Positions 34,447-42,800 of a DNA stretch of 64,000 nucleotides are shown here, piece after piece. The stretch is taken from contig CANMVS010000018.1 in assembly GCA_947501445.1 (NCBI GenBank), positions 1 through 64,000 on the forward strand, given 5' to 3'. Under the pieces are notes generated by a model. The model did no database searches and had not been told where the DNA came from. It was given only the letters and a program-made list of their open reading frames with translations. Origin of the DNA: an uncultured Rhizobiaceae group bacterium. GTDB lineage: Bacteria; Pseudomonadota; Alphaproteobacteria; Rhizobiales; Rhizobiaceae. Both the position numbers and the translations under genes were made by a program. Numbering within the stretch: position 1 is the stretch's first letter; every line of letters begins with the position of its first letter.

Positions 34447-34452
34447 AACGCC

Positions 34453-34908
34453 TTACTTTCCCGCCTCATAAAAAACCGATGGCGTGCCAGGTTTTGGCCC
34501 ACCAAAAGCAAATACGCTGTATCGCGCTTTTGGATCATCACCCATTCCCGTTGCACCCAATGGCATGCCAGGCACTGCCAGTCCACGTACTTGAGGGCGC
34601 CGGGCCAACAGTTTTTTCACCGCCACGGCAGGCACATGCCCCTCAAGGACATATCCGTCGATGACGGCGGTGTGGCATCCTTCCAGATCGCCCGGCACAC
34701 CAGCCTGTTTTTTTATCGGGTCGAGATCTTCAAGATCCGTTGTCTGTGCGTCAAACCCAGCCGCGCGCATTGCGCGGGTCCAGTCCTCACAGCAGTTGCA
34801 CCATGGAGATTTGAAAACCTGCATCTCCGATTTTTCACTGGCCTCAGCGACCGTCATTGCTGTCAATGCAACAAGCATTGCAGGTAGAACTCTTGATAGG
34901 GATTTCAT
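34453..34908 (-). CDS. DUF411 metal-binding protein
   Basis: A 151-residue exported protein. After a signal peptide (VLPAMLVALTAMTVAEAS) comes the DUF411 domain: MQVFKSPWCNCCEDWTRAMRAAGFD with the CxCC cysteines, GCHTAVIDGYVLEGHVPA, and the VRGLAVPGMPLGATGMG tail. Proteins with this domain are linked to copper and silver resistance and probably bind the metal in the periplasm. It is followed by the YkuD gene and lies downstream of the cueR unit on the same strand. Confidence 0.9.
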   Translation of the reverse strand: MKSLSRVLPAMLVALTAMTVAEASEKSEMQVFKSPWCNCCEDWTRAMRAAGFDAQTTDLEDLDPIKKQAGVPGDLEGCHTAVIDGYVLEGHVPAVAVKKLLARRPQVRGLAVPGMPLGATGMGDDPKARYSVFAFGGPKPGTPSVFYEAGK

Positions 34909-35070
34909 ATTAATTTTTCCTGATTGGATGTACCTGCCCGCGCAGTGGTTCGAAACAAATACGAGGGCTCAATTATGCCAATTGTCATCCTGTAGGAACA
35001 ATCCGGACGGAATATTGTCTGTGACAAACCCGGCTGCACCCCAGTAGTGACATTGGCCTGATATTCGTCA

Positions 35071-35451
35071 TCAGGAAATTGGTGGTCGAAAAACGGTTGC
35101 CCTTATACTGCCCAGGATATGATTCATATCAGCGCTACAACGCGCTCCAGTAGCGGCCTCAATATTCAGACCATGGTGAGGCAGGCCATGACCCAGGTCT
35201 GCAGAACAGTGGCGCACCTCGGGGTTGCCAATCATCTCCTGATCCTGGCAACAATGCGACCTGGCCATAGGCATGGACGCATCAGCGCGTATTTCCAATG
35301 CGGACGCAAACGATGCTGTCACTGACTGTGCAGCAGGTGCCCTGTCAAATTGTTGTGCAATAGCAGCACCGCTGGTCGCAAACCCCTGCCCAATCATCAG
35401 GGCATAGGCCGTAAAAGCAACCAAAACAAATGTTCGCACTAAATGTCTCAT
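35071..35451 (-). CDS. Small exported Cys/His-rich protein in the copper cluster
   Basis: A 126-residue protein with a signal peptide-like start (LVRTFVLVAFTAYALMIGQGFATSGAAIAQ). The mature part has paired cysteines (SHCCQD), RHCSAD, GHGLPHHG and ARCSADMNH, a Cys and His content that suits metal binding. It is not recognised as a named family. It lies between cueR and DUF411 on the same strand, with gaps of 245 and 162 bases. Copper binding is inferred from composition and neighbours only. Confidence 0.65.
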   Translation of the reverse strand: MRHLVRTFVLVAFTAYALMIGQGFATSGAAIAQQFDRAPAAQSVTASFASALEIRADASMPMARSHCCQDQEMIGNPEVRHCSADLGHGLPHHGLNIEAATGARCSADMNHILGSIRATVFRPPIS

Positions 35452-35696
35452 ATATTACCAATACTCCGGCCACTCGCCGAACTCCACACCGAAGCGATCA
35501 CTGAGTTGTGAACCGGCAATCAACCCCTGATATCGGCGGATTTATCAACCAGGCATGCTCAATTCGTGCCTCACCGTTACAAAGTGCGCATTGCCAGCAC
35601 CATACGCCGCCAAATCATGGGGTTCTGTATGAACAACAAAGCGTAATCATGGCAAACTGCTCGAAATACGCGCCCGCAGTAAATCTGCCGGCGCGT

Positions 35697-36122
35697 TCAT
35701 TGCCGGTGTTTTCGCGCGGTATGATCTGCGTGTTTATGTTTTCCGGCAAGGTCATCTATTATCGGGCAGTCGGGTTTGTCATCACCGTGGCAGTTCTCGG
35801 CCAGCGCCTGAAGCGTGTGGCGAAGTGACTGCAGTTCAACAAGTTTCAGATCAATTTCTTCAACCTTGGCCAGTGCCAGAGACTTCACATCCGCACTGGC
35901 ACGATGTTTGTCCTCATAAAGCGACAGCAATAACCGGCATTCTTCGATGGAAAATCCAAGGCTGCGCGCCCGCTGCAAGAACCGCAGCAGATGGATATCC
36001 TTGTCACCATAGGTACGATACCCATTGGCACCGCGCAGCGGTGAAATCAGTGAAATTTCCTCATAGTATCGAATTGTCTTTGGCGGCAATCCGGATTGAA
36101 TTGCCGCCTCGCCGATATTCAT
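35697..36122 (-). CDS. cueR: MerR family copper regulator CueR
   Basis: A 141-residue MerR-type regulator. The N-terminus (MNIGEAAIQSGLPPKTIRYYEEISLISPLRGANGYRTY) is typical of CueR/HmrR. The metal-binding loop NCHGDDKPDCPI near residues 110-122 holds the two cysteines that bind Cu(I) or Ag(I), and the His-rich tail HKHADHTARKH is common in rhizobial forms. It is preceded by, and overlaps by four bases (ATGA), a 44-residue Met-rich membrane protein gene. A CueR-type promoter lies at 36297-36327 upstream of that gene, so the unit is probably autoregulated. Confidence 0.93.
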   Translation of the reverse strand: MNIGEAAIQSGLPPKTIRYYEEISLISPLRGANGYRTYGDKDIHLLRFLQRARSLGFSIEECRLLLSLYEDKHRASADVKSLALAKVEEIDLKLVELQSLRHTLQALAENCHGDDKPDCPIIDDLAGKHKHADHTARKHRQ

Positions 36123-36253
36123 CTTGATTTCCCAAAAACATAACCAACGACGCCGCCAATACCCAGCAGCAGAAAAATACCGCCCAGCATGCCCACAGAC
36201 ATCGCAATCATGTGGGTATTGCCCATGGCCATATCACCCATTGAATTCATCAT
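36119..36253 (-). CDS. Met-rich small membrane protein (44 aa) coupled to cueR
   Basis: A 44-residue gene below usual length cut-offs. The N-terminal half is remarkably rich in methionine with one histidine (MMNSMGDMAMGNTHMIAMSV, then GM), like copper(I)-binding Met motifs. The second half is a single membrane helix (LGGIFLLLGIGGVVGYVFG) and a basic end, GKSR. AAAGGACC lies eight bases before the start, and the TGA overlaps the cueR ATG (ATGA). A CueR-type promoter is immediately upstream. Together these support a real, copper-induced gene; its exact job, perhaps delivering or sensing copper at the membrane, is inferred. Confidence 0.75.
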   Translation of the reverse strand: MMNSMGDMAMGNTHMIAMSVGMLGGIFLLLGIGGVVGYVFGKSR

Positions 36254-36296
36254 TGTCAGGTCCTTTCATGGTCCGATTTAAATCGCCCCGACTGTG

Positions 36297-36327
36297 CACA
36301 TAGGCATTCCAGCAGGTGGAAGGTCAA
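36297..36327 (-). promoter_or_regulatory. CueR-type promoter for the small gene and cueR
   Basis: On the minus strand, TTGACC (-35, 36327-36322) and TATGTG (-10, 36302-36297) are separated by 19 bases that contain the dyad CCTTCCA...TGGAATG. The long 19-bp spacer with an internal dyad is the hallmark of promoters activated by MerR-family proteins such as CueR. It lies about 45 bases before the small gene's start. Confidence 0.82.
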
Positions 36328-36385
36328 GGTTTGAAGCGTGTTCTGGTCAATTGGTTCCATTCAAACGAGGCAGGCTCCAACCCAT

Positions 36386-38761
36386 TCACAATCTGGTGTT
36401 ACGCAAACGCAATGCATTACTGATGACTGAGACCGATGACAGGCTCATGGCCGCAGCAGCAATCATTGGTGACAACAGGCTGCCGGTTACCGGATATAAA
36501 ATGCCGGCAGCTATGGGGATGCCAGCCGTATTATAGGCAAAGGCAAAAAACAGGTTCTGCCTGATATTTCTGATGGTTTTTTGTGCCAGCGTACGGGCGC
36601 GCACGATGCCATTCAGATCTCCCTTGACCAGGGTTATGCCAGCACTTTCAACCGCAACATCAGCGCCGGTTCCCATGGCGATACCGACATCAGCCGTGGC
36701 GAGTGCCGGGGCATCGTTGACGCCATCACCTGCCATGACAATTTGCCTGCCTTGAGCGCGCAGTTCTTCGATCAGTGATTTCTTGTCTTGCGGCAACACA
36801 TCGGCGCGCACTTCATCAATGCCAAGCCGGTTTGCGACAGAGGTTGCGGCGCGGTGATTATCACCGGTTGCCATGATGACCTTCAAGCCTGCTGCGTGAA
36901 GTGCATCGATGGCTTGTCTGGTTGTTGCCTTAATCGGATCGGCAACGGCAACGACACCCGCCAATGCACCGTCAATGGCGACAAAAACTGAAGTCTTTCC
37001 GCTGTCACTGGCGTTGTCCGCCTGCGGTTCGAGGGCTGAGACATCAATAGCCAGAAGCGCCATCATCGCACGATTGCCGAGCACCACAGCCTTTTTGTCA
37101 ATGACACCCGAAACACCTTTACCGGTTTCGGAGGTAAATTTGGTTACCGGGCTCAGCGTCAAGCCGCGCTGTTCAGCATTGTTGACAATGGCCTCCGCCA
37201 GCGGGTGCTCTGAGCCCCGCTCCAGTGAAGCGGCCATGGCCAAAACATCGCCCTCTTCAATGGATCCGGTTGTAAAGACGTCACTGACGCCGGGTTTGCC
37301 CTCAGTCAGGGTTCCGGTCTTGTCCACCACCAGAGTGTCAACCGATGCCAATCGTTCCAGCGCCTCTGCTTCACGGATCAAAACACCCGCCCGCGCACCC
37401 CGCCCGGTCGCCGTCATGATTGACATGGGTGTTGCAAGACCCAGTGCGCAGGGGCAGGCGATGATGAGCACCGACACAGCAGAAACAATGGCATAGATCA
37501 ATGCCGGATCGGGGCCCAGAACCATCCAGGCCACGAAGGCTATAATTGCTATAATCACGACCGTTGGAACGAACCATGACGCAACCCGATCCGCCAGACC
37601 CTGTATGGGTGCGCGGGAACGCTGGGCTGCTGCGACCATGGCGACAATCTTTGCCAGCATGGAATCTTCGCCCACATTTGTTGCCTCCATCACGAGACTG
37701 CCGTTCTTGTTGAGCGTACCACCGGTGACATGATCGCCCGGCGTTTTTTCAACGGGAAGCGGTTCGCCGGTGATCATGCTTTCATCAATCGATGATGTGC
37801 CCTCCATAATCACACCATCAACCGGCACACTCTCACCTGGCCGGATGCGCAAATGGTCGCCACCGATAATATTCTCAACAGGCGCATCATATTCGCTGCC
37901 ATCAGCATTGATGCGCCGGGCCATTTTGGGGGCAAGATCAAGCAGGGCCTTGATGGCATCGCCGGTGCGTTCGCGGGCACGCAGTTCCAGCACCTGACCA
38001 ACGAAAACCAGCGCTATGATAACCACCGACGCCTCAAAATAAACCGGTACGTGCCCATCCATTTTCAGGTCCTGCGGGAAAACCCCCGGGATAAAAGTCG
38101 CAATGACGCTGTAAAGATAGGCCGCACCGACGCCCAGCATGATGAGCGTCCACATATTGAAATTTGCAGTTCTGAGTGACGTCCAGCCACGGATGAAAAA
38201 TGGTTGCGCGGCCCAAAGAACGACCGGCGTGGCCAGGATAAATTCAAGATAGAGCGCGGGTTGTTCACCCAGCCAGGCCCGAAATGGCAGACCAATCATG
38301 GCCCCCATCGTCAGCAACAATAATGGAACCGCCGCGATGGCACTGACCCAGAGCCGTTTTGTGAAATCGATCAATTCGTGATTGGGCGCGTCGGAGACAC
38401 CACTCATCGGTTCCAGCGCCATACCACATATCGGACAGGTCCCCGGACCCTCCTGAATGATTTCAGGGTCCATCGGGCACGTGTAGAGCCCGTTTGATAC
38501 AACGGCATCCCTTTTGCTCACGTTTTTGCCCGATAGAAAAAACAGCGGATCGGCAGCAAAGCGGTCATGACATTTTGTACCGCAAAAATGGTAGCTGTCG
38601 TCCTTGTATTCGAAGGATGGCTTGCCGGACCCGGGCACGACTTCCATGCCGCAAACCGGATCGATTACCGCAGCACCGGGCATTGGAGCATCAGCATGGT
38701 GCCCGGAACAATTAGAATGATCCGTGCCCTGAATTGCACTGTTGTGATTTATCTTGTCCAT
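36386..38761 (-). CDS. copA: Copper-translocating P-type ATPase CopA
   Basis: A 791-residue P1B-type ATPase exporting Cu(I) (or Ag(I)) across the inner membrane. In order: a His/Cys-rich N-terminus (DHSNCSGHH), a YHS-type segment (DPVCGMEV...FCGTKC, residues 34-64), a heavy-metal-binding domain ([22 protein letters not shown], 93-114), the TGE actuator motif (331), the membrane CPC site (436-438), the phosphorylated DKTGT (480) and GDGVND (678). It lacks a typical GMxCxxC HMA domain, as in the YHS/HMBD-type transporters. A CueR-type promoter precedes it. It lies upstream of cueR on the same strand of the window but in a separate transcript. Confidence 0.96.
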   Translation of the reverse strand: MDKINHNSAIQGTDHSNCSGHHADAPMPGAAVIDPVCGMEVVPGSGKPSFEYKDDSYHFCGTKCHDRFAADPLFFLSGKNVSKRDAVVSNGLYTCPMDPEIIQEGPGTCPICGMALEPMSGVSDAPNHELIDFTKRLWVSAIAAVPLLLLTMGAMIGLPFRAWLGEQPALYLEFILATPVVLWAAQPFFIRGWTSLRTANFNMWTLIMLGVGAAYLYSVIATFIPGVFPQDLKMDGHVPVYFEASVVIIALVFVGQVLELRARERTGDAIKALLDLAPKMARRINADGSEYDAPVENIIGGDHLRIRPGESVPVDGVIMEGTSSIDESMITGEPLPVEKTPGDHVTGGTLNKNGSLVMEATNVGEDSMLAKIVAMVAAAQRSRAPIQGLADRVASWFVPTVVIIAIIAFVAWMVLGPDPALIYAIVSAVSVLIIACPCALGLATPMSIMTATGRGARAGVLIREAEALERLASVDTLVVDKTGTLTEGKPGVSDVFTTGSIEEGDVLAMAASLERGSEHPLAEAIVNNAEQRGLTLSPVTKFTSETGKGVSGVIDKKAVVLGNRAMMALLAIDVSALEPQADNASDSGKTSVFVAIDGALAGVVAVADPIKATTRQAIDALHAAGLKVIMATGDNHRAATSVANRLGIDEVRADVLPQDKKSLIEELRAQGRQIVMAGDGVNDAPALATADVGIAMGTGADVAVESAGITLVKGDLNGIVRARTLAQKTIRNIRQNLFFAFAYNTAGIPIAAGILYPVTGSLLSPMIAAAAMSLSSVSVISNALRLRNTRL

Positions 38762-39102
38762 GATTTTTGCCCGATCCTGATCGCTTTGTGGGACACATAG
38801 GGCTTCCAGTTACTGTAAGGTCAAGCCTCAACTGCACAATTGGCTGTTTAGACCCTGTCTTATTCCCGGTCATTGTTTGCCCCCACCGGCAGTTTCAGGA
38901 AAATGCCCCGATTATCCTCAATACAATTGACAATCTGCGTGGCTGCTCATATCAGATGCTCAGGGTAAAGGCCCCTGCCGCTCGCTGGCTTAGCCAGGGT
39001 GAAGCCTTTTTCAAACACCATCCATCAACTTCAGTCTCGTGCGGTTTGATGGCAATGCGAGCACCATTTTCATCCGCATCCAGACACTGATTGAGGTTTG
39101 TG
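38762..39102. other. Divergent intergenic region, copA and MATE
   Basis: This 341-base gap holds the copA promoter at 38794-38824. The rest, from about 38850, contains a short stem CTGGCT-TA-GCCAG near 38985 and no gene. A structured leader for the MATE gene is possible, but no known riboswitch pattern could be matched. Confidence 0.5.
38794..38824 (-). promoter_or_regulatory. CueR-type promoter of copA
   Basis: On the minus strand, TTGACC (38824-38819) and TATGTG (38799-38794) are 19 bases apart, with the dyad parts CCTTACAG and CTGGAAG in the spacer. It has the same -35 and -10 hexamers and spacing as the promoter upstream of the small gene and cueR. The -10 ends about 33 bases before the copA ATG. 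Confidence 0.85.
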
Positions 39103-40491
39103 ATGAATGGATATTCTTCGACCAATGATAATTTCTACCTGACCGGTTCACTGCCGGGCCTGTTTGCCAAAACAGCAGCACCCATTATCGTGATCATGGC
39201 CGTGAATGGTCTTTTTACCCTGGTGGACGCTTATTTTCTGGGTGCCTATGTCGGGGCCGATGCCCTGACAGCGGTTACCCTGATGTTTCCTTTCTATATG
39301 CTGCTGGTGGCTCTATCGACACTCGTATCCAACGGTTTTTCCAGCGTATACGCACGGTTGCTGGGTGCGGACCGGCGGTCACAGGCAGGTATCGTCTATG
39401 GCCAGGCGATCGTATTATCGTTGGTAGTCTGTCTGATTTTGATCGGCCTATTCCTGATTGCGGGAAACGCCATGATTGCATGGGCAGCCCATGGTGCGGA
39501 CAATCTTTCACGCATGGGGTATACCTATATTTCCATCCTGATTTTTTGCTCGCCTTTCGTCTTCATACTGGCGATCAATTTTGACGCGTTGCGCTGTGAA
39601 GGTCTGCTGCCGGCGATGGCTGGCATTACATTGATGTCGGCCCTGTTGAACATCGGCTTTGATTATCTGTTTATCGTTGAGATGGGGTGGGGTGTTGCAG
39701 GATCGGCCTATGGAACGGTCATTGCGCAGGTGATCGCTTTGCTGGTTATTGTGCTCTACCGCAATAGGGCCAGTGTCGGGCAAAATCTACGCCTGCCAAT
39801 CGGCAGCTTCGGGTGGAAACACTGGACAGAATTGCTGGCGCTTGGTGCACCATCCAGTCTTGGTTACATCGGCATTTCACTTTCCGCCAGCCTGACGCTC
39901 TTCTGCCTGCAGATCTGGGCGGGCGACACCTATGAGGCAACGGCTGGTGCATTTGGCATAATCACCCGGTTGATGACATTTGCTTTTTTGCCGCTGCTCG
40001 GCCTCAGCCTGGCATTTCAGACGATCATCGGCAACAATTACGGCGCACGCATGCAGCACCGCTCAAATCAGAGCCTTTTTCTGGCGCTGGTGATGGCATT
40101 CATCTATTGTTCCGTTGTTGAACTGATCTTCGTTCTCACCCGATCACAAATCGGCTTTGTCTTTATGGATGACGCCGCGATTGCTGCGGAGATCAGCCGC
40201 ATCATGCCCTATGCTGTTATGCTGATGTTTGTCTTTGGTCCGTTGATGATGATTGGCACCTATTTCCAGGCCATTGGTGACGCAGCACGCGCAGCATTGC
40301 TGGGTCTGTCACGGACCTATCTCTTCGCGCTGCCGTTGACGTTTTTGTTGCCGTTCCTGTTTGGCGAGCCAGGCATCTGGTATGCCGGCATCGTTGCCGA
40401 GATGCTTGTTCTGTCGCTTACAATAATTGTGCTTCATAGAAGATCGCGGTCGCAAAACCTTCGCTGGGGGCTGTTCCAGCAGTTGGCATGA
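39103..40491 (+). CDS. MATE family efflux transporter
   Basis: A 462-residue inner-membrane protein with about twelve membrane segments in two similar halves, of the multidrug and toxin extrusion family (Na+ or H+ coupled). Opening segment GSLPGLFAKTAAPIIVIMAVNGLFTLVDAYFLGAYVGADALTAV and the second-half LGAPSSLGYIGISLSASLTLF are typical. ATG 39103 has GAGG eight bases upstream and is preferred to TTG 39091. It is a single gene, followed by a hairpin. Substrates are unknown. Confidence 0.92.
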   Translation: MNGYSSTNDNFYLTGSLPGLFAKTAAPIIVIMAVNGLFTLVDAYFLGAYVGADALTAVTLMFPFYMLLVALSTLVSNGFSSVYARLLGADRRSQAGIVYGQAIVLSLVVCLILIGLFLIAGNAMIAWAAHGADNLSRMGYTYISILIFCSPFVFILAINFDALRCEGLLPAMAGITLMSALLNIGFDYLFIVEMGWGVAGSAYGTVIAQVIALLVIVLYRNRASVGQNLRLPIGSFGWKHWTELLALGAPSSLGYIGISLSASLTLFCLQIWAGDTYEATAGAFGIITRLMTFAFLPLLGLSLAFQTIIGNNYGARMQHRSNQSLFLALVMAFIYCSVVELIFVLTRSQIGFVFMDDAAIAAEISRIMPYAVMLMFVFGPLMMIGTYFQAIGDAARAALLGLSRTYLFALPLTFLLPFLFGEPGIWYAGIVAEMLVLSLTIIVLHRRSRSQNLRWGLFQQLA

Positions 40492-40495
40492 GAAT

Positions 40496-40529
40496 GCGGG
40501 TTCGCTGCCGGTATCTGCAGCGAACTCGC
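40496..40529 (+). terminator. Hairpin after the MATE gene
   Basis: Arms of 13 bp, GCGGGTTCGCTGC and GCAGCGAACTCGC with one G-T pair, around an eight-base loop. It starts five bases after the stop codon. No T-run follows, so it may be a Rho-dependent or stabilising 3' structure. Confidence 0.55.
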
Positions 40530-40591
40530 CTGTTGGCGAAAATTATGGCACCCTGCCTGCGAAGATCACAGGATAGGGCATCAGGATTGAC

Positions 40592-41128
40592 ATGACGCAA
40601 AAGCAATCTGCAAATGAAAGCTATTCCCCACTGTCAATTGTCAGCCATTGGCTGGCGGCAATTCTCGTCATCGCACTGTTTTTCACCCACGAAGGCGAGC
40701 GCGGCAGCGCGTCCGCCATTTTTCATGTCAGTGGCGGTGCCATTGCCGGACTGTTTCTTCTGTGGCGTGTATGGCACCGTGTCCGGCGCGGCATGACAGC
40801 AAGTCCGAAACAGGCGGCCGTTTTCAATATTGCCTCAAAAATTGTCATGTGGGGCTTTTTGACAGCCATCGTCGTTGTGGTGCTGACCGGTTATTTCCTG
40901 CCCTGGTCGCGTGGTGCACCGCTGGACATGTTTGGACTGTTTTCCATACCCTCCCCGATGGGTGCCAATCGTCCATTTCATGAATTTGTCGAGGAGGTGC
41001 ATGATATCGCGGGGCACCTGTTTGTACCACTGCTGGTGCTGCATATCCTTGGTGCCGCCAAACATGCATTCATCAACAGGGACGGGATTGCCAGCCGCAT
41101 GTTCAGGCCGCAAAGGGGTGGTCTGTAA
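40592..41128 (+). CDS. Cytochrome b561 family protein
   Basis: A 178-residue four-helix membrane protein of the bacterial cytochrome b561 type, likely a di-haem quinol-linked electron carrier. Haem-ligand histidines are expected in SIVSHWLAAILV (helix 1), in IFHVSGG (helix 2), and in HDIAGHLFVPLLVLHILGAAKHAF (helix 4). The LTGYFLPW segment is typical. It has no clear ribosome-binding site. It is convergent with the antiporter/Rieske operon. Confidence 0.9.
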   Translation: MTQKQSANESYSPLSIVSHWLAAILVIALFFTHEGERGSASAIFHVSGGAIAGLFLLWRVWHRVRRGMTASPKQAAVFNIASKIVMWGFLTAIVVVVLTGYFLPWSRGAPLDMFGLFSIPSPMGANRPFHEFVEEVHDIAGHLFVPLLVLHILGAAKHAFINRDGIASRMFRPQRGGL

Positions 41129-41141
41129 TACAATCCAGCAG

Positions 41142-41896
41142 CTAGAGAACCAGACTTTGATGTACATCATCATGGGCGCATATAATCAATCTGTCTCCCG
41201 ATCGGACACAATTTACCGTTGATTGGGTCTGTGTTGATCCAACCGGACGCACAGCCAGCAAAATGGCTCCCTTAAGTTCAAAATCTGCCGGCAGACGCTC
41301 GGCGGTACCATGATATTCATGCTCTGCAATACTCAGGTTGTTGCCGAGCTGCAGCAAGCGGTGAAAACCACCGGTGCCAAGTCCTGTCGTGCGGATTAAA
41401 ATGCGACCAATCAGTGCACACATGAACCGATCAAGGCTCTGGTTCGTTAGACCGTTTCACGTTTTGTCAGAAACGGGACAACGGTGTCGGCCTTTGATTT
41501 TGTTGATGCATTCAGGTTTTGCCGATTCCGTCAAAACATGAATTGCTCCAGCACAAGAAAGGTCAGACCGATGGCGATGATCAATACAATTGCCTGCATT
41601 GCGATACTGCCATCGCTGGAATCGGCATTGACCAAGGCAACGATGAATGTCGATGCAATTGAAACGAGGCCCAGATTGCCCAGAACCATCAGCGTCACGA
41701 CAATGCGGCGGCGAATTGGATAATTGACAATCATTTCCGCCTCGCCGGTGGTGAACCCGGTTCCCGTCAGCGCTGATACGCACTGAAATCGTGCAACCGT
41801 ATCCGGCAGTCCTGTCAACCGCATCGCCACGGCGGCAATGCGCGCACAGGAAACCGACAGGGCCAGCAGCAGGGCAATGGTCAGTGCAGCACCCAT
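41142..41896 (-). pseudogene. TrkA_C-type membrane protein, split by repeat insertion
   Basis: The 5' part (from ATG 41896) encodes membrane helices and the conserved stretch RLTGLPDTVARFQCVSALTGTGFTTGEAE...RRRIVVTLMVLGNLGLVS. It stops inside the repeat at 41531. After the repeat, another frame continues with NQSLDRFMCALIGRILIRTTGLGTGG and a TrkA_C-like domain (GAILLAVRPVGS...SGDRLIICA). Joined, the two give one protein of about 225 residues, as in proteins with an N-terminal membrane part and a C-terminal TrkA_C domain. The 103-bp copy 7 sits exactly at the junction and shifts the frame. It is the last gene of the operon, eight bases after the unknown gene. Confidence 0.8.
41447..41549 (-). 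repeat. Dispersed 103-bp repeat, copy 7, inside a gene
   Basis: A full-length, well-conserved copy in reverse orientation: TTAGACCGTTTCACG at the left, AATTGCTCC at the right. It interrupts the TrkA_C-type gene. This defines both ends of the element, since the two gene halves flank it directly. No target duplication longer than about two bases is evident. Confidence 0.92.
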
Positions 41897-41904
41897 ATCA
41901 GTCT

Positions 41905-42765
41905 CTATTCACCCGCCGGGCCGAGCAATTCACGGCCAATCTGAAAGGCCTGTTCAATGAATTGCTGCAACCCGCCATCCATATCGTCAACGCTCAAAAG
42001 AGCAGATGCCGTGGCAATAGCGCCCACGAACCCGGCCGTGTGCCAATGACCATGCACAGGTGGCTGCGGCAGACTGGCAGCATCCAGATGCGGCCAGGGG
42101 TTCACGTAGAAATAGGGTTCAGCGTAGGCCTTGTCTCCCGGTGACATGCCAATCCCGATACCGGGCGCGTCATGACCACCGGACGTGTCCAATGAAACGT
42201 AGGTTGCCATATCAAAATGGTGCGGCCAGCAGGTGACCGCACTCGGGCCCGGCGTAATATCAGCATGCAGCGCGGCAAATTTTTGCAACTGACGATCCGC
42301 AAGCGCAAACCAGCTTTCAAGTGTCTTGAGCGCCCGGTCCAGTGATGCTGTGTCAAACTGGCTGATTCCCGATACATCGGCCGGCAGCTTGAACGGATGC
42401 CTGACACCCGAGACCGGTTGAAGACCTGATGTTTCCAACAGCGCATCAAGCCAGGTCAAACAGTCAGCAACGACAATCGTGTCAAGATTGAGCGTATCAA
42501 CGACATGATCATCATTGGTCACCCGCATGGTCAGCGGGGTGAGTGACACGCCAATGCGTATTTGACCATCAAGCCCACTGATGGGTTTGGTTTGAAAGAC
42601 CCGTGCCCCGGCATCCCAATCAAGGCTGGTGTGGCTGTAATCGGGTTTTGGCTTCAGATTTGCTAGCGCAGCCAGCGCTGCAATCTGAACGGCATTGTGG
42701 ACCATGACGCGCGCCTGCAGGAGACAATCGGGGGCGACAGCATCCGGTTCGTTCAAATAGGACAT
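41905..42765 (-). CDS. Conserved hypothetical protein in the Rieske operon
   Basis: A 286-residue soluble protein not assigned to a family. It has a Trp/His-rich middle (PSAVTCWPHHFDMATYVSL), a Gly- and Pro-rich PGIGIGMSPGDKAYAEPYFYVNPWPH, and HGHWHTAGFVGAIATASALL, and an N-terminal GLDGQIRIGVSLTPLTMRV. The PHHFD and YFYVNPWPH elements recall DUF5996-type proteins, but the match is too weak to name. It lies 35 bases after the Rieske-ThDP gene and eight before the broken TrkA_C gene, so it is part of that operon. Confidence 0.75.
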   Translation of the reverse strand: MSYLNEPDAVAPDCLLQARVMVHNAVQIAALAALANLKPKPDYSHTSLDWDAGARVFQTKPISGLDGQIRIGVSLTPLTMRVTNDDHVVDTLNLDTIVVADCLTWLDALLETSGLQPVSGVRHPFKLPADVSGISQFDTASLDRALKTLESWFALADRQLQKFAALHADITPGPSAVTCWPHHFDMATYVSLDTSGGHDAPGIGIGMSPGDKAYAEPYFYVNPWPHLDAASLPQPPVHGHWHTAGFVGAIATASALLSVDDMDGGLQQFIEQAFQIGRELLGPAGE

Positions 42766-42800
42766 AAGATAACTCCGGTATTAATGTGAATGGGACGGGC

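Noticed and set aside
38880-39102. Possible riboswitch upstream of the MATE gene
   Set aside because: A short stem is visible, but no known guanidine, fluoride or other transporter-linked riboswitch core could be matched, so none is claimed.
41142-41423. A separate 93-residue gene
   Set aside because: It lacks its own start signals and continues the broken TrkA_C-type gene across the repeat, so it is treated as part of that pseudogene.
41905-42765. Assignment to DUF5996
   Set aside because: Some elements (PHHFD, YFYVNPWPH) are similar, but the overall pattern could not be confirmed by eye, so it is left as hypothetical.
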